Source of the DNA: Leisingera sp. ANG-Vp
GTDB taxonomy: Bacteria; Pseudomonadota; Alphaproteobacteria; Rhodobacterales; Rhodobacteraceae
NCBI RefSeq assembly: GCF_000813725.1
Contig: NZ_JWLD01000020.1
Span: forward strand, 1 to 64,000
Direction of reading: 5' to 3'
Length of the DNA: 64,000 nucleotides
The notes under the pieces: model-generated
Databases searched by the model: none
What the model saw: only the letters and a program-made list of their open reading frames with translations
Told to the model about the DNA's origin: nothing
Shown here: piece by piece, positions 24,307 to 33,566 of the stretch
Numbering within the stretch: position 1 is the stretch's first letter
Layout: the number at the start of each line of letters is the position of its first letter
Program-made: the position numbers and the translations under genes

Positions 24307-25377
24307 GTGTCCCGGATCAGCCAGGATGATCTGCGCGCCGCGGTTGGTTCGGGCCTCCTGAGCGAGGCCCAGGCCGCCTCGCTGCTGGCACTGGCAGACA
24401 GCCGCCGGGGCGCTCGCGAGAACCTGGCACCCGGCGATGAGCCGTTTGAGCTGTTCAAAGGGTTCAATGAGATCTTCATTGTCATCGGCCTCTTGATCCT
24501 GGCTTCCGGCTGGATGGCCTTTACGGCTGTGGATCTGGCCGGCTCGCTGGGCGGCTATCAGCAAAAAGCAGTCTATTCCGCTGCCGCCGGCGCCGTGGTT
24601 CTTTGGCTGCTGTCCGAGTATTTCATCCGCCGCCGCAGGATGGTGGCGCCAGCCATTGCGCTGTCGCTCCTATGGGCCGGCAACGCAGGCACCGGGTTCG
24701 CGGCGCATTTCTCGCAGCCCTTCATGATTGCGCAGAACGATTTCTCCAGCCTGCCACTGCCCTTTGCGCTGTCCACTGCCGCCATTGCCGTGTTCTGGCT
24801 GCGCTTCCGTGTGCCCTTTGCAATGGCGCTTATTGCTTTGGGGGTCTTTGTTTTTGCCTTGCTGACCGGCGCTATCCAGGCCGGCACCCCGGCAGGGGTG
24901 AGCGACCTGTTCCTGCTGTCGGCCAGCGGGCCCTTTGCCTGGATCACCCTGGCCGTCGGACTTGCCGTTTTTGCCGTTGCCATGGCGTTCGACCTCAGCG
25001 ACCCTCACCGGGTGACACGGCGGTCAGCGCAGGGGTTCTGGCTGCATGTTGTTGCCGCGCCGGCCCTGGTCAACACCATCGCGCTGAGCCTGCTGGACGC
25101 CGGCACATCCGGCTCCAACATGCTGCTGTTCGGGATCCTGCTGCTGTTTGCCCTGATTGCGATCATCATCGACCGCCGGTCGTTCCTGATTGCTGCCATT
25201 GGCTACAGCGTCACGCTGGCCGGGACTGTGTTCAATGGCGAAGGCACCGCGATCACCATCCTGGCGCTTGGCGTGTTCCTGGTGGCCCTGGGCGCCTTCT
25301 GGAGCCGGATTCGCGCAGCCCTGCTGGCGCCGCTTGGCGGGGTTCTGCCCTTGCACCGGCTGCCGCCGTCTCATTAG
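24307..25377 (+). CDS. DUF2157 family membrane protein
   Basis: This 356-residue protein has a soluble N-terminal helical region (residues 1-55, SRISQDDLRAAVGSGLLSEAQAASLLAL) followed by about ten hydrophobic segments. The pattern matches DUF2157 predicted membrane proteins, whose function is unknown. I use the GTG at 24307, one base after the hslV stop, with AAGGAAG upstream; the first possible start in the frame is a TTG at 24289. It is probably cotranscribed with hslV. Confidence 0.8.
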   Translation: MSRISQDDLRAAVGSGLLSEAQAASLLALADSRRGARENLAPGDEPFELFKGFNEIFIVIGLLILASGWMAFTAVDLAGSLGGYQQKAVYSAAAGAVVLWLLSEYFIRRRRMVAPAIALSLLWAGNAGTGFAAHFSQPFMIAQNDFSSLPLPFALSTAAIAVFWLRFRVPFAMALIALGVFVFALLTGAIQAGTPAGVSDLFLLSASGPFAWITLAVGLAVFAVAMAFDLSDPHRVTRRSAQGFWLHVVAAPALVNTIALSLLDAGTSGSNMLLFGILLLFALIAIIIDRRSFLIAAIGYSVTLAGTVFNGEGTAITILALGVFLVALGAFWSRIRAALLAPLGGVLPLHRLPPSH

Positions 25378-25514
25378 CTCCATCGAATTCACCGGCTGTC
25401 GCGCCAGCGGCAGCCACGCGCCTGCCCGCCCCATGGCGGGCGCGTACCGCCCAGCAGGACCGAGCTGACCAAAGGCAGCAAGCTCTAGCCCTTTGCCTCC
25501 CCCAAAACAGAACA

Positions 25515-25538
25515 AGGGCTGAGCAACTGCCCAGCCCT
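25515..25538. terminator. Probable terminator between DUF2157 and DM13 genes
   Basis: Arms 25515-25525 and 25528-25538 pair as AGGGCTGxGCA with one mismatch and a 2-nt loop. Both flanking genes are convergent, which fits a shared terminator. T-runs are short on both sides. The remaining part of this 195-bp gap shows nothing else I can identify. Confidence 0.55.
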
Positions 25539-25572
25539 CCCTTTGGCTTCGCTATGTGAGTGGCGGCGCCGG

Positions 25573-25968
25573 TTATTTGATCTTGGCAACGCCCAGCGGC
25601 ACGCCGGCCACTTCGCACCAGATGTAGACTTCATTGTGCTTGGAAATGTCCCAGGTGGCGGGCACCGCGTAACGCTGCTTGCCGGTCAGGCTGAGCAGGG
25701 CGCCCAGCTTGGTGTCGGGGTCGTATTTGCCGTCCTTGCCCAGGGCAACACGCGGGTCCGGGCCGCCGTCCAGCGAGAAGTCATCGCCCAGTTCGACGAT
25801 GTAACGGCCGCCTTCCTCGACGATTTTGACCGCGCCTGAAGTTACGTGGTTCGAGCGGCCCTCGAAATGGCCTTTGACGCCGCCGGCTACGGCAGCAGTT
25901 GCACCGGTGAGGGTCACGGCGGCGGTGGTTGCAGCAGCGGCTGCGAAGAAGGAACGGCGATTCAGCAT
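25573..25968 (-). CDS. Secreted DM13 domain protein
   Basis: The 131-residue protein begins with a signal peptide (LNRRSFFAAAAATTAAVTL, ending near AVAGG at residue 29) whose twin Arg (NRRSFF) could direct it to Tat. The mature part is a DM13-like domain (HFEGRSNHVTSGAVKIVEEGGRYIVELGDDFSLDGGPDPRVAL and WCEVAGVPLGVAKI). DM13 domains are thought to bind a redox cofactor or haem-like ligand; a conserved Cys is present near the C-terminus. It stands alone between the DUF2157 and hslU genes. Confidence 0.8.
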   Translation of the reverse strand: MLNRRSFFAAAAATTAAVTLTGATAAVAGGVKGHFEGRSNHVTSGAVKIVEEGGRYIVELGDDFSLDGGPDPRVALGKDGKYDPDTKLGALLSLTGKQRYAVPATWDISKHNEVYIWCEVAGVPLGVAKIK

Positions 25969-26170
25969 TGTTGTCTCCCTTTGGCTCCTGAACAAAACGC
26001 TGGCTGCATCTGGTCAGGTTCCGGATCAAAAAGAAACCGGGGCTCACCGGCCTATTATCTGGCGTGTTTGACCCGTGTTCCGGCGTGAGCCATCCGTGAT
26101 CAAGGCGTGATCGGCTTGTGTTTTCCTCCGCCATGATTAGGTTCCCGGTGAAACAAGAAAGCTGAGTGAC

Positions 26171-27484
26171 ATGACCGATCTGACCCCGCGCGAAATCGTT
26201 TCCGAACTGGACCGCTTCATCATCGGCCAGAAGGAGGCCAAGCGTGCCGTGGCCGTGGCCCTGCGCAGCCGCTGGCGGCGCAAGCAGCTGGCGGACGACC
26301 TGCGCGACGAGGTCTATCCGAAGAACATCCTGATGATCGGCCCCACCGGTGTCGGCAAGACCGAGATCTCGCGCCGGCTGGCAAAACTGGCGCGCGCGCC
26401 GTTCATCAAGATCGAGGCCACCAAGTTCACCGAGGTTGGATATGTCGGCCGCGACGTGGAGCAGATCATCCGCGATCTGGTCGACAGTGCCATTGCCCAG
26501 ACCCGCGAGTACATGCGGGAAGAGGTAAAAGCCAATGCCCACAAGGCTGCCGAGGACCGTGTGGTCGAGGCCATCGCCGGCACCGATGCGCGCGACGCCA
26601 CCCGCGAGATGTTCCGCAAGAAGCTGAAGGCTGGTGAGCTGGACGACACCGTTATTGAACTGGACGTGGCAGATACCTCAAACCCGATGGGCAACATGTT
26701 CGACATTCCCGGCCAGCCGGGCGGCGGTAATATGGGCATGCTGAACCTCGGCGACCTATTCGGCAAGGCGATGGGCGGGCGCACCACCCGCAAGAAGATG
26801 ACCGTAGCCGAAAGCTATGAGGTGCTAATCGGCGAAGAGGCAGACAAACTGCTGGACGACGAAACCGTCACCCGCACCGCGCTGGAAGCGGTCGAGCAGA
26901 ACGGCATCGTTTTCCTGGATGAAATCGACAAGGTCTGCGCCCGTCAGGAAACCCGCGGCGGCGATGTCAGCCGCGAGGGCGTCCAGCGGGACCTGCTGCC
27001 GCTGATCGAAGGCACCACCGTCAGCACCAAGCACGGGCCGGTTAAGACCGACCACATCCTTTTCATCGCGTCGGGCGCCTTCCACATCGCCAAGCCGTCG
27101 GACCTGCTGCCGGAACTGCAGGGCCGTCTGCCGATCCGGGTGAACCTGCGGGCGCTGACCGAAGAGGATTTCGTGCGCATCCTGACCGAGACCGACAACG
27201 CGCTGACCCGCCAGTACACCGCGCTGATGGACACCGAAGAAGTCACAGTCACCTTCACCAAAGATGGCATCGCGGCGCTGGCCAAGATCGCCGCCGAAGT
27301 GAACCAGACCGTCGAAAACATCGGTGCGCGCCGGCTCTACACGGTGATGGAGCGGGTGTTTGAGGAGCTGTCCTTTACCGCGCCGGACCGCTCGGGCGAG
27401 GCGGTAACTGTGGATGCCGGCTTTGTCATGAAGCATCTGGGAGAGCTGGGCCGGTCCGCCGACGTCAGCCGTTACGTGCTGTAA
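26171..27484 (+). CDS. hslU: ATP-dependent protease ATPase subunit HslU
   Basis: HslU is the AAA+ unfoldase that caps HslV. The 437-residue protein has [28 protein letters not shown] at the start, Walker [19 protein letters not shown], the pore loop [10 protein letters not shown], Walker [12 protein letters not shown], and the C-terminal [14 protein letters not shown] tail that inserts into HslV. It is monocistronic and 1.9 kb from hslV. The spacer gap 25969-26170 may hold its promoter; I could not identify a clean heat-shock pattern there. Confidence 0.97.
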   Translation: MTDLTPREIVSELDRFIIGQKEAKRAVAVALRSRWRRKQLADDLRDEVYPKNILMIGPTGVGKTEISRRLAKLARAPFIKIEATKFTEVGYVGRDVEQIIRDLVDSAIAQTREYMREEVKANAHKAAEDRVVEAIAGTDARDATREMFRKKLKAGELDDTVIELDVADTSNPMGNMFDIPGQPGGGNMGMLNLGDLFGKAMGGRTTRKKMTVAESYEVLIGEEADKLLDDETVTRTALEAVEQNGIVFLDEIDKVCARQETRGGDVSREGVQRDLLPLIEGTTVSTKHGPVKTDHILFIASGAFHIAKPSDLLPELQGRLPIRVNLRALTEEDFVRILTETDNALTRQYTALMDTEEVTVTFTKDGIAALAKIAAEVNQTVENIGARRLYTVMERVFEELSFTAPDRSGEAVTVDAGFVMKHLGELGRSADVSRYVL

Positions 27485-27566
27485 CCCGCCGGAAACCGGC
27501 AGCATCTCTGGACATTGGCGGCAGGTGCAGTAGCCTGCCGTTAATTGTTTTTGAGGGCAGACATCA

Positions 27567-28685
27567 ATGCAGGGCCTGCGCGCGGTTGCCGCTTTGTTAC
27601 TGATCGGATTGGGCGGCTGCACGGACCGGTCCTACAGCCCAACCGTGCCGGAAGCATTGGAAGTGGGCACGGCCAAGACCGTTTTTGCCGCAACCACCCG
27701 CGAGCCGCTGCCCAACGGAACCTACGGATCCGAGCGGACAGAAGACTTCAGTCTACTGGAGCTTACCGTGTCGATCCCGCCAGGACATAAGGCTGGCGAT
27801 CTGAAATTCGGTTACGGCGATCCGGATCCGTTGCGGGAATTCACCATGGCCGGGCGAAGGATTTTTGCCTCTGAAGCGGATTTCTCGGCCCGGCTGCGCC
27901 AGGAGCTGAGCAAGTTTCCCGCCAACCAGCGCGAAGTGACTGTGTTTGTGCATGGCTTCAACTCCACCCAGGCTGAAACCGCGTTCCGGGCGGCCCAGCT
28001 GACTCATGATATCGAAATCCCGGGCGCAACGGTGGTCTATTCCTGGCCCAGCAAGGGAAAGCCGCTGGGCTATGCCTATGACGGCGACAGCGTGCTGTTT
28101 GCCCGCGACGGACTGGAAAGGCTGCTGCGGCAGCTGCGCAGCTCCGGCGTGGACCGGATTGTGATCGTGGCCCATTCCATGGGCGGGCTGCTGACAATGG
28201 AAACCTTGCGCCAGATTGAAATCCAATCGCCCGGATGGGCGGCCAAGAACCTGGGCGGGGTGGTGCTGATGTCGCCTGATCTGGATGTTGACGTGTTCAA
28301 GACCCAGATGCGCAGGTTCGCCAAAGTGCCGGAGCCCTTTTTGATCTTCGTTTCCCGCAAAGACAACATCCTGACCCTGTCGCAGCGGCTGCGCGGACTC
28401 GACGGGCGGGAACGGCTTGGCAATCTCAACAACATCGAGGAGGTCAAGGAGTTCCCTGTTGGGATCGTTGACACCACCGAATTTGCCGAAGAAGCCGGTT
28501 CTCAGCATTTCGTGGCAGCAACCTCGCCGGCCCTGCTCGCCTTGTTGAATGGTGCACAGGAAACCACCGAGACGTTCAGGCGGGAAAGCAACGTTCCGAT
28601 TGACCGTATCCTGCCAGGGCAGATTGTTATTCGCGACAATGCCACACGGGTGAACCTGCAAGCGCCGCGGGGCAGCGAAAAGTAA
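27567..28685 (+). CDS. Lipoprotein alpha/beta hydrolase, DUF900 family
   Basis: The 372-residue protein has an N-terminal lipobox (LLLIGLGGC, lipidated Cys18), so it is probably anchored to a membrane facing the periplasm. The hydrolase core carries TVFVHGFNSTQAETAFRAAQL, the nucleophile elbow IVAHSMGG and a C-terminal His in SQHFVAATSP. This is the DUF900 (PF05990) subgroup of alpha/beta hydrolases, of unknown substrate. It is monocistronic, convergent with smr. Confidence 0.85.
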   Translation: MQGLRAVAALLLIGLGGCTDRSYSPTVPEALEVGTAKTVFAATTREPLPNGTYGSERTEDFSLLELTVSIPPGHKAGDLKFGYGDPDPLREFTMAGRRIFASEADFSARLRQELSKFPANQREVTVFVHGFNSTQAETAFRAAQLTHDIEIPGATVVYSWPSKGKPLGYAYDGDSVLFARDGLERLLRQLRSSGVDRIVIVAHSMGGLLTMETLRQIEIQSPGWAAKNLGGVVLMSPDLDVDVFKTQMRRFAKVPEPFLIFVSRKDNILTLSQRLRGLDGRERLGNLNNIEEVKEFPVGIVDTTEFAEEAGSQHFVAATSPALLALLNGAQETTETFRRESNVPIDRILPGQIVIRDNATRVNLQAPRGSEK

Positions 28686-28699
28686 CCGTCAGCCCAGGA

Positions 28700-29287
28700 T
28701 CAGCGGGAGCGGCGCAGGTAAACGTAATAGGCGCCCTCGCCGCCGTGGCTGATGTGGGCCGGCGTCACCTGCAGCACCGCCTGCGCCAAGGGCGGCAGCG
28801 CCAGCCACTGCGGCACCTTATGGCGCAGCACGCCGCGCGGCACCGGAATCGGGCCCGGCTCGTCGCGGTGCTTGCCCTTGCCGGTTACCACCAGCACCAG
28901 CCGCTTGCCCGAGGCCTGGGCGGACAGGATGAACCGGGTAAGGGCAGGGTGGGCCCCATCGATGCGCATGCCGTGCAGGTCCAGCTTGCCTTCAGGCCGG
29001 ATCTTGCCGCGCTTCATGCGGCGGAAGGACTTTTCATCCATCTTCACCGGATCGCCGGCCAGGCTGCGGGCGATCGAGGGCTTGAGGTCGTGTTTCACCG
29101 GTTTCGGTCTGGCGCGGCTGCCAACCTCAAACGGATCGAGCCGCGGCTCCGGATGCTTCACGGGCTTGGGCTTGGGTTTCGGCGGGTAAGGCGGCGTGGA
29201 ATGGGAGCCGGGCGACAGGCGCTCAGTCTGCTTGACGACCTTCTGCCAGAGGTCGATCTCGTCTTCCGTCAATTTCCGCCGTGTCAT
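28700..29287 (-). CDS. Smr domain protein
   Basis: The 195-residue protein has a long basic, proline-rich N-terminal linker (SGSHSTPPYPPKPKPKPVKHPEPR) and a C-terminal Smr domain with GKLDLHGMRIDGAHPALTRFI, LVLVVTGKGKH and GGEGAYYVYLRRSR. Smr domains nick nucleic acids or bind branched ones; members of this group have been tied to ribosome or mRNA surveillance. The start codon is adjacent to the mltA stop, so it is part of the minus-strand TIM44-like/mltA/smr operon. Confidence 0.87.
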   Translation of the reverse strand: MTRRKLTEDEIDLWQKVVKQTERLSPGSHSTPPYPPKPKPKPVKHPEPRLDPFEVGSRARPKPVKHDLKPSIARSLAGDPVKMDEKSFRRMKRGKIRPEGKLDLHGMRIDGAHPALTRFILSAQASGKRLVLVVTGKGKHRDEPGPIPVPRGVLRHKVPQWLALPPLAQAVLQVTPAHISHGGEGAYYVYLRRSR

Positions 29288-30340
29288 TCAAAGGTCTTCC
29301 GGCAACATTGCATAGGCCCGCTGGATCGGCAGCAGCACCACCATCCGCCCGGGGTCTTTCATTGTGCCGGCCGTTTGTCCAGCCTCGTCGCCGGTGCCGA
29401 CAAAGATATCAGCCCGCTGTGCGCCCTTGATGGCAGATCCGGTATCTTGCGCAATCATCAGCCGGCGCAGCGGCATATGGCCGTCCTTTTCCACCCAGAC
29501 CGGCGCACCCAGCGGGGTATAGACAGGATCGGCGGCAATGGTGCGCATCGGCGTGACCGAGCGGTTCATGGCCCCAAGCGGCCCCTTGGAGGCAGCCACT
29601 TTGCGCACCTCGCGGAAGAAGACGTAGGAGGGATTGTGAAACAGCAGCTCCTTGCCGTCCACCGGGTTGCGGCGTACCCAGGACTTGATCACCTGAGCGC
29701 TGACCTGATGCGCATTGTAGACACCGCGGCGCACTAATTCGCGGCCGATGGATTTGTACTCATGCCCATTGGCCCCGCCATAGCCAACCCGGATGGTCGA
29801 GCCATCGGGCAGACGGATCCGCCCGGAGCCCTGGATCTGCAGAAAGAACAGCTCGACGGGATCGTCGACCCAGGCGATTTCCAGCCCGCGGCGCTCCATC
29901 ACGCCGCTGGTCAGGATGTCCCGGCGCGGCAGCCACAGATTGGTTTGGCGCGCCTCCGGCGGCATTTTGTAAACCGGATAGCGGTAGCGGCCGGACGGGT
30001 AGCGGGAGCCGTTCAGCTCAGGCTCGAAATATCCGGTGAACAGGGCCTTGTTGCCATCCTCAATCAGCACCGGGCGGAAGAACAGCTCGAAAAAGGCCCG
30101 GGCGCCTTCCGGCGCCTGGGCCTGCGCGGCCTTGCACAAAGCCGCCCAATCCGGGTCCTTGAGGTCGCGGCAGGTTTCCAGAAAAACGGATAGCGCTGCC
30201 GCGTGGTCGTCCTCTGCCCAGCCCTCCAGCTGGGAAAACTCCAGAATGCTGGAGACGGTCTCTGACTGCGCCCCGGAGGCGGTCATCGCGGCACCTGCAA
30301 ATGCAGCTGCCCGAAGTGCCCCCCGAAGCGCGGCAATCAT
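29288..30340 (-). CDS. mltA: Murein transglycosylase A
   Basis: MltA cleaves the glycan strand of peptidoglycan, leaving a 1,6-anhydro muramyl end. The 350-residue protein starts with a weak Sec signal (AALRGALRAAAFAGAAMTASGAQS) and has the MltA-core FTGYFEPELNGSRYPSGRYRYPVY and FFLQIQGSGRI, and the 3D domain MIAQDTGSAIKGAQRADIFVGTGDEAG, which contains the catalytic Asp. It overlaps the upstream Tim44-like gene by four bases and abuts smr. Confidence 0.94.
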   Translation of the reverse strand: MIAALRGALRAAAFAGAAMTASGAQSETVSSILEFSQLEGWAEDDHAAALSVFLETCRDLKDPDWAALCKAAQAQAPEGARAFFELFFRPVLIEDGNKALFTGYFEPELNGSRYPSGRYRYPVYKMPPEARQTNLWLPRRDILTSGVMERRGLEIAWVDDPVELFFLQIQGSGRIRLPDGSTIRVGYGGANGHEYKSIGRELVRRGVYNAHQVSAQVIKSWVRRNPVDGKELLFHNPSYVFFREVRKVAASKGPLGAMNRSVTPMRTIAADPVYTPLGAPVWVEKDGHMPLRRLMIAQDTGSAIKGAQRADIFVGTGDEAGQTAGTMKDPGRMVVLLPIQRAYAMLPEDL

Positions 30341-30993
30341 GCGTCCGTCGCGACCAGCTGCCAGTTGGGGTCGTCCGCGCCCATGTTGCGCGCAAAAACC
30401 CAGGTGTCCTTCTGGCGTTTCACCGCCTTCGGGTCACCCTCGACAATGTCGCCGCCGCGGTCGCGGACCACCGAGGTCATCTCTCCGACAAAGCGCATAG
30501 TGATCTCGGCGCGGCCGGACTGGCTGTCGAACGTAGCATCGGCGACAGTGGTTTCACGCACGCCGATGAACTCCGCCTCGATCTTCAGGCCCTGATCTTC
30601 GCGCTGTGCAACGGCGTCGACAAAGCTTTCGAAGACATCCCCGGCCAGGAACGGCTGAATGTCGTCCAGGTTGCCGTGTTCGAACCCCATCAGGATCATC
30701 TCGTAAGCGCCACGGGCACCCTGAACGAAATCCTGCACCTGGAACGAAGGCTCAACCCGCTTCATCTCCGCCAGCGCCAGCGCCTGAGCACTGCCGTCGG
30801 CGACATAGTCGGTGATGTCCCGGTCCGGGCCGCCTTCGATCACTTCCAGATCAGGGCGGCGGCCGCGTGCTTCGGATTGCGGCAACGGCGGCTTTTCAAA
30901 GCCCTCGCGTGTTCCGAGCACGCTTTTCAAGCGCAGGATCAGAAACACAGCAATACCGGCCAAAACCAAAAGCTGAATCACAGGCGACTCCAT
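30337..30993 (-). CDS. Tim44-like / TimA domain protein
   Basis: The 218-residue protein has one N-terminal membrane anchor (residues 5-21, VIQLLVLAGIAVFLILRL) and a Tim44-like domain (GAYEMILMGFEHGNLDDIQPFLAGDVFESFVDAV and KRQKDTWVFARNMGADDPNWQLVATDA). Such proteins are the bacterial relatives of the mitochondrial import motor subunit; their role is poorly defined, maybe linked to membrane protein handling. It is the first gene of the operon with mltA and smr, divergent from fxsA. Confidence 0.88.
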   Translation of the reverse strand: MESPVIQLLVLAGIAVFLILRLKSVLGTREGFEKPPLPQSEARGRRPDLEVIEGGPDRDITDYVADGSAQALALAEMKRVEPSFQVQDFVQGARGAYEMILMGFEHGNLDDIQPFLAGDVFESFVDAVAQREDQGLKIEAEFIGVRETTVADATFDSQSGRAEITMRFVGEMTSVVRDRGGDIVEGDPKAVKRQKDTWVFARNMGADDPNWQLVATDA

Positions 30994-31108
30994 AGATACC
31001 TCATGCTAGGCGTTCGTGCTTGGTTTGAAACCAAAGCGGTCAAGTCTTATGTAGGTGACGGGCGGGGGCAAGTCTACCGCTGCAGCGTATGATCTCAAGG
31101 AAACCCTA

Positions 31109-31609
31109 ATGTATCTTTTCCTGGCCTTTCTGATGGTTCCCATCATTGAAATCGCTTTGTTTATTCAGGTGGGGGGTGCCATCGGGCTGTGGCCGACCCT
31201 GGCCATCGTGGTTCTGACCGCGGTTATCGGCACCTGGCTGGTGAAAACACAGGGCCGCATGGCGATGGGCCAGCTGAGATCGTCTTTTCAGCAGTTGAAC
31301 GATCCGGCAGAGCCTTTGGCCCATGGGGCTATGATCCTGTTTGCAGGCGCTTTGCTGCTGACGCCGGGTTTCTTTACCGATGCCTTTGGCTTTGCCCTGC
31401 TGATGCCGCCGGTGCGGCTGGCGGTGTACCGCTATCTGCGCGCCCGTGTCACGGTGGCGCAATTCCAGATGGGGCCGGGCAGCATGCATGGCCGCCACTA
31501 TCCCGGCGCAGCCGGAAAACCGGATGACATCATCGACGGCGATTACGAAGATGTGACCCCGGGGAAGCGCCCCGAAGGCCCCTCAGGCTGGGTTGACGGC
31601 CCCCGTTGA
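31109..31609 (+). CDS. fxsA: FxsA family membrane protein
   Basis: FxsA-type proteins are small membrane proteins first named for suppression of phage F exclusion. The 166-residue protein has the typical YLFLAFLMVPIIEIALFIQVGGAIGLWPTLAIVVLTAVIGTWLVKTQG start and PLAHGAMILFAGALLLTPGFFTDAFGFALLMPPVR, giving three or four membrane segments. The C-terminal tail is hydrophilic. The start ATG at 31109 has AAGGAAA upstream; the frame from 31055 is longer but non-conserved. SecB follows. Confidence 0.92.
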   Translation: MYLFLAFLMVPIIEIALFIQVGGAIGLWPTLAIVVLTAVIGTWLVKTQGRMAMGQLRSSFQQLNDPAEPLAHGAMILFAGALLLTPGFFTDAFGFALLMPPVRLAVYRYLRARVTVAQFQMGPGSMHGRHYPGAAGKPDDIIDGDYEDVTPGKRPEGPSGWVDGPR

Positions 31610-31665
31610 GATACCCGGACCAAGCTGTTAAGCACGGTCCAAAGCATTTTTTCAGGAGTATCCCG

Positions 31666-32154
31666 ATGGCCGAAAACGGCGAAGCCCAGCAGCAGCCCCA
31701 AGTTCAAATGAACATCCTGGGCCAGTTCATCCGCGACATGTCGTTTGAGAACGTGATGGCGCAGAAAGGCTCTGGCGGCGAGGTTCAGCCCGACGTCAGT
31801 GTTCAGGTGAACCTGGATGCCAAGAAGCGTTCCGCCGAGAACCAGTATGAGGTTGTCACCAAGCTGACCGTCGAATCCAAGAACAAGGAAGGCGGCGAAG
31901 TCCTGTTCGTGCTGGAGCTGGAATATGTCGGCGTGTTCAACATCGCAGGCGTTCCGGAAGACCAGCTGCATCCGTTCCTGCTGATCGAATGCCCCCGCCA
32001 GACCTTCCCGTTCCTGCGCCGGATCGTGTCCGACGTGACCCGCGACGGCGGCTTCCCGCCGCTGAACCTGGACAACATCGATTTCGTGGCGATCTACCGC
32101 AACGAGCTGGCCCGCCGCCAGCAAGAGGCCGCCGCGGCTGCCCCGACCCAGTAA
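31666..32154 (+). CDS. secB: Protein-export chaperone SecB
   Basis: SecB is a tetrameric cytoplasmic chaperone that keeps secretory proteins unfolded and delivers them to SecA. The 162-residue protein has the family pattern MNILGQFIRDMSFENVMAQKG, LEYVGVFNIAGVP, LLIECPRQTFPFLRRIVSDVTRDGGFPPLNLDNIDFVAIY. The ATG at 31666 has AGGAG 7 bases upstream. It is followed by a strong terminator. Confidence 0.97.
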   Translation: MAENGEAQQQPQVQMNILGQFIRDMSFENVMAQKGSGGEVQPDVSVQVNLDAKKRSAENQYEVVTKLTVESKNKEGGEVLFVLELEYVGVFNIAGVPEDQLHPFLLIECPRQTFPFLRRIVSDVTRDGGFPPLNLDNIDFVAIYRNELARRQQEAAAAAPTQ

Positions 32155-32175
32155 GGGTTCAGAGTTTTGAAACAG

Positions 32176-32204
32176 AAAACGCCGCTGACATTCAGCGGCG
32201 TTTT
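32176..32204. terminator. Bidirectional intrinsic terminator secB/dnaQ
   Basis: A perfect 13-bp stem (32176-32188 with 32192-32204) with a 3-nt loop lies between the convergent secB and dnaQ genes. T-runs occur on the plus side and a shorter one on the minus side. Confidence 0.92.
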
Positions 32205-32254
32205 TCGTTTTTCGGGCCGGCTTGGGTCAACCTGCGTGGGCCAAGCTGCGTAGG

Positions 32255-32980
32255 TCAGGAGGCCTTCCACAGGGCATCATCCCCCATCTTGGCAACAAAA
32301 GCGTCATGCGCGGCCTGTTCCTCGGCTGTGATCCGCGAGGGCAGGGGCGTTTGCCGCGGGACCGGGCGCCAGTCATCTTCCACTTGGGCAGTGCTGGAGG
32401 AGGCCTGCGTCGACAGGCCAAAATCGGGCTGGCGGCCGCCGATCAGCTCCAGATAGACATCGGCCAGGATCTCGGAGTCGAGCAGAGCGCCGTGCAGGGT
32501 CCGGTTCGAGTTGTCGATGTTAAACCGCCGGCAAAGCGCATCCAGCGTCGCCGGCGAGCCCGGAAAGCGCTGGCGGGCCATCGCCAGCGTGTCGATCGCC
32601 TGATCCATCGGCAGTTTGGGCAGCCCCATCCAGCCAAGCTCGGCGTTGAGGAATTTCATATCAAAGCTGGCATTGTGAATGACCAGCTTGGAATCCTGCA
32701 CAAAGTCCAAAAACTTCTGTCCGATCTTGGCAAACACCGGTTTGTCCCGCAGCGTCACCGCGCCGGGTTCGGGTTTTTGCGGCGGTTCCAGCAGGTCCGG
32801 GCCGATGCCATGCACCGAGAACGCCTCGGCCGGCATTGAGCGTTCCGGATTCATGTATTCGTGAAACGTCTTGCCGGTGGGCATGTGGTTGTAGAGCTCC
32901 ACCGCGCCGATTTCCACGATCCGGTCGCCGGAGAACGGGTCAAAACCGGTGGTTTCCGTATCAAGAACGATTTCACGCAT
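32255..32980 (-). CDS. dnaQ: DNA polymerase III subunit epsilon
   Basis: Epsilon is the 3'-5' proofreading exonuclease of the replicase. The 241-residue protein is a DEDDh exonuclease: REIVLDTETTGFDP (Asp7, Glu9), FVQDSKLVIHNASFDMKF with the second Asp, and RTLHGALLDSEILADVYLEL with the His and last Asp. The C-terminal tail would bind the polymerase alpha subunit. It is the last gene of maf-aroE-coaE-dnaQ and overlaps coaE by 8 bases. Confidence 0.96.
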   Translation of the reverse strand: MREIVLDTETTGFDPFSGDRIVEIGAVELYNHMPTGKTFHEYMNPERSMPAEAFSVHGIGPDLLEPPQKPEPGAVTLRDKPVFAKIGQKFLDFVQDSKLVIHNASFDMKFLNAELGWMGLPKLPMDQAIDTLAMARQRFPGSPATLDALCRRFNIDNSNRTLHGALLDSEILADVYLELIGGRQPDFGLSTQASSSTAQVEDDWRPVPRQTPLPSRITAEEQAAHDAFVAKMGDDALWKAS

Positions 32981-33566
32981 GGCTCAGTTTGCTCCTGATA
33001 TCTGCGAGGATCCCTGCCACCTGCGCCTCGGCATGCTCCAGCGTGTCCGTTTCGATCACATAATCAGAGCGGGCACACTTCTCCTCAATCGGCATCTGTT
33101 TTTGCAGGATATGCCGGAACTGCTCAACCGTCATCGTGCCGCGGGCCAGAACCCGTTGCTGCTGGGTTTCCGCGTCAACACTCACACAGGCCACTGCGTC
33201 CATTTCGGCATTGCCGCCGGTTTCAAACAGCAGCGGGATGTCGAAGACCAGAACATCGCTTTTTGCTTGCGCCCGGAAGGCGGCCCGGTCCTGCGCGACC
33301 AGCGGATGCACGATGGTTTCGATGCGTTTCAATGCGTCTGGATCAGCGCCAATGATCTTCTTCAAGGCAGCACGGCTGACTGCGCCGTCCTCGATTGCCT
33401 CAGGGAAAGCGGCCTGCATCGGTGCAACCGCCGCACCGTCTTTGCCATAAAGCCGGTGCACCGCCGCATCCGCATCCCAGACCGCGCAGCCCTGGGCCGC
33501 AAACAATTTGGCGGTAGTGCTTTTGCCCATGCCGATCGAGCCGGTAAGGCCGAGGCTGAAACTCAT
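32973..33566 (-). CDS. coaE: Dephospho-CoA kinase
   Basis: CoaE phosphorylates the ribose of dephospho-CoA in the last step of coenzyme A synthesis. The 197-residue protein has the P-loop GLTGSIGMGKSTTAKLFA, the substrate segment WDADAAVHRLY and the LID-like ARGTMTVEQFRHILQKQMP. The start overlaps the aroE stop by four bases. Confidence 0.95.
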   Translation of the reverse strand: MSFSLGLTGSIGMGKSTTAKLFAAQGCAVWDADAAVHRLYGKDGAAVAPMQAAFPEAIEDGAVSRAALKKIIGADPDALKRIETIVHPLVAQDRAAFRAQAKSDVLVFDIPLLFETGGNAEMDAVACVSVDAETQQQRVLARGTMTVEQFRHILQKQMPIEEKCARSDYVIETDTLEHAEAQVAGILADIRSKLSHA

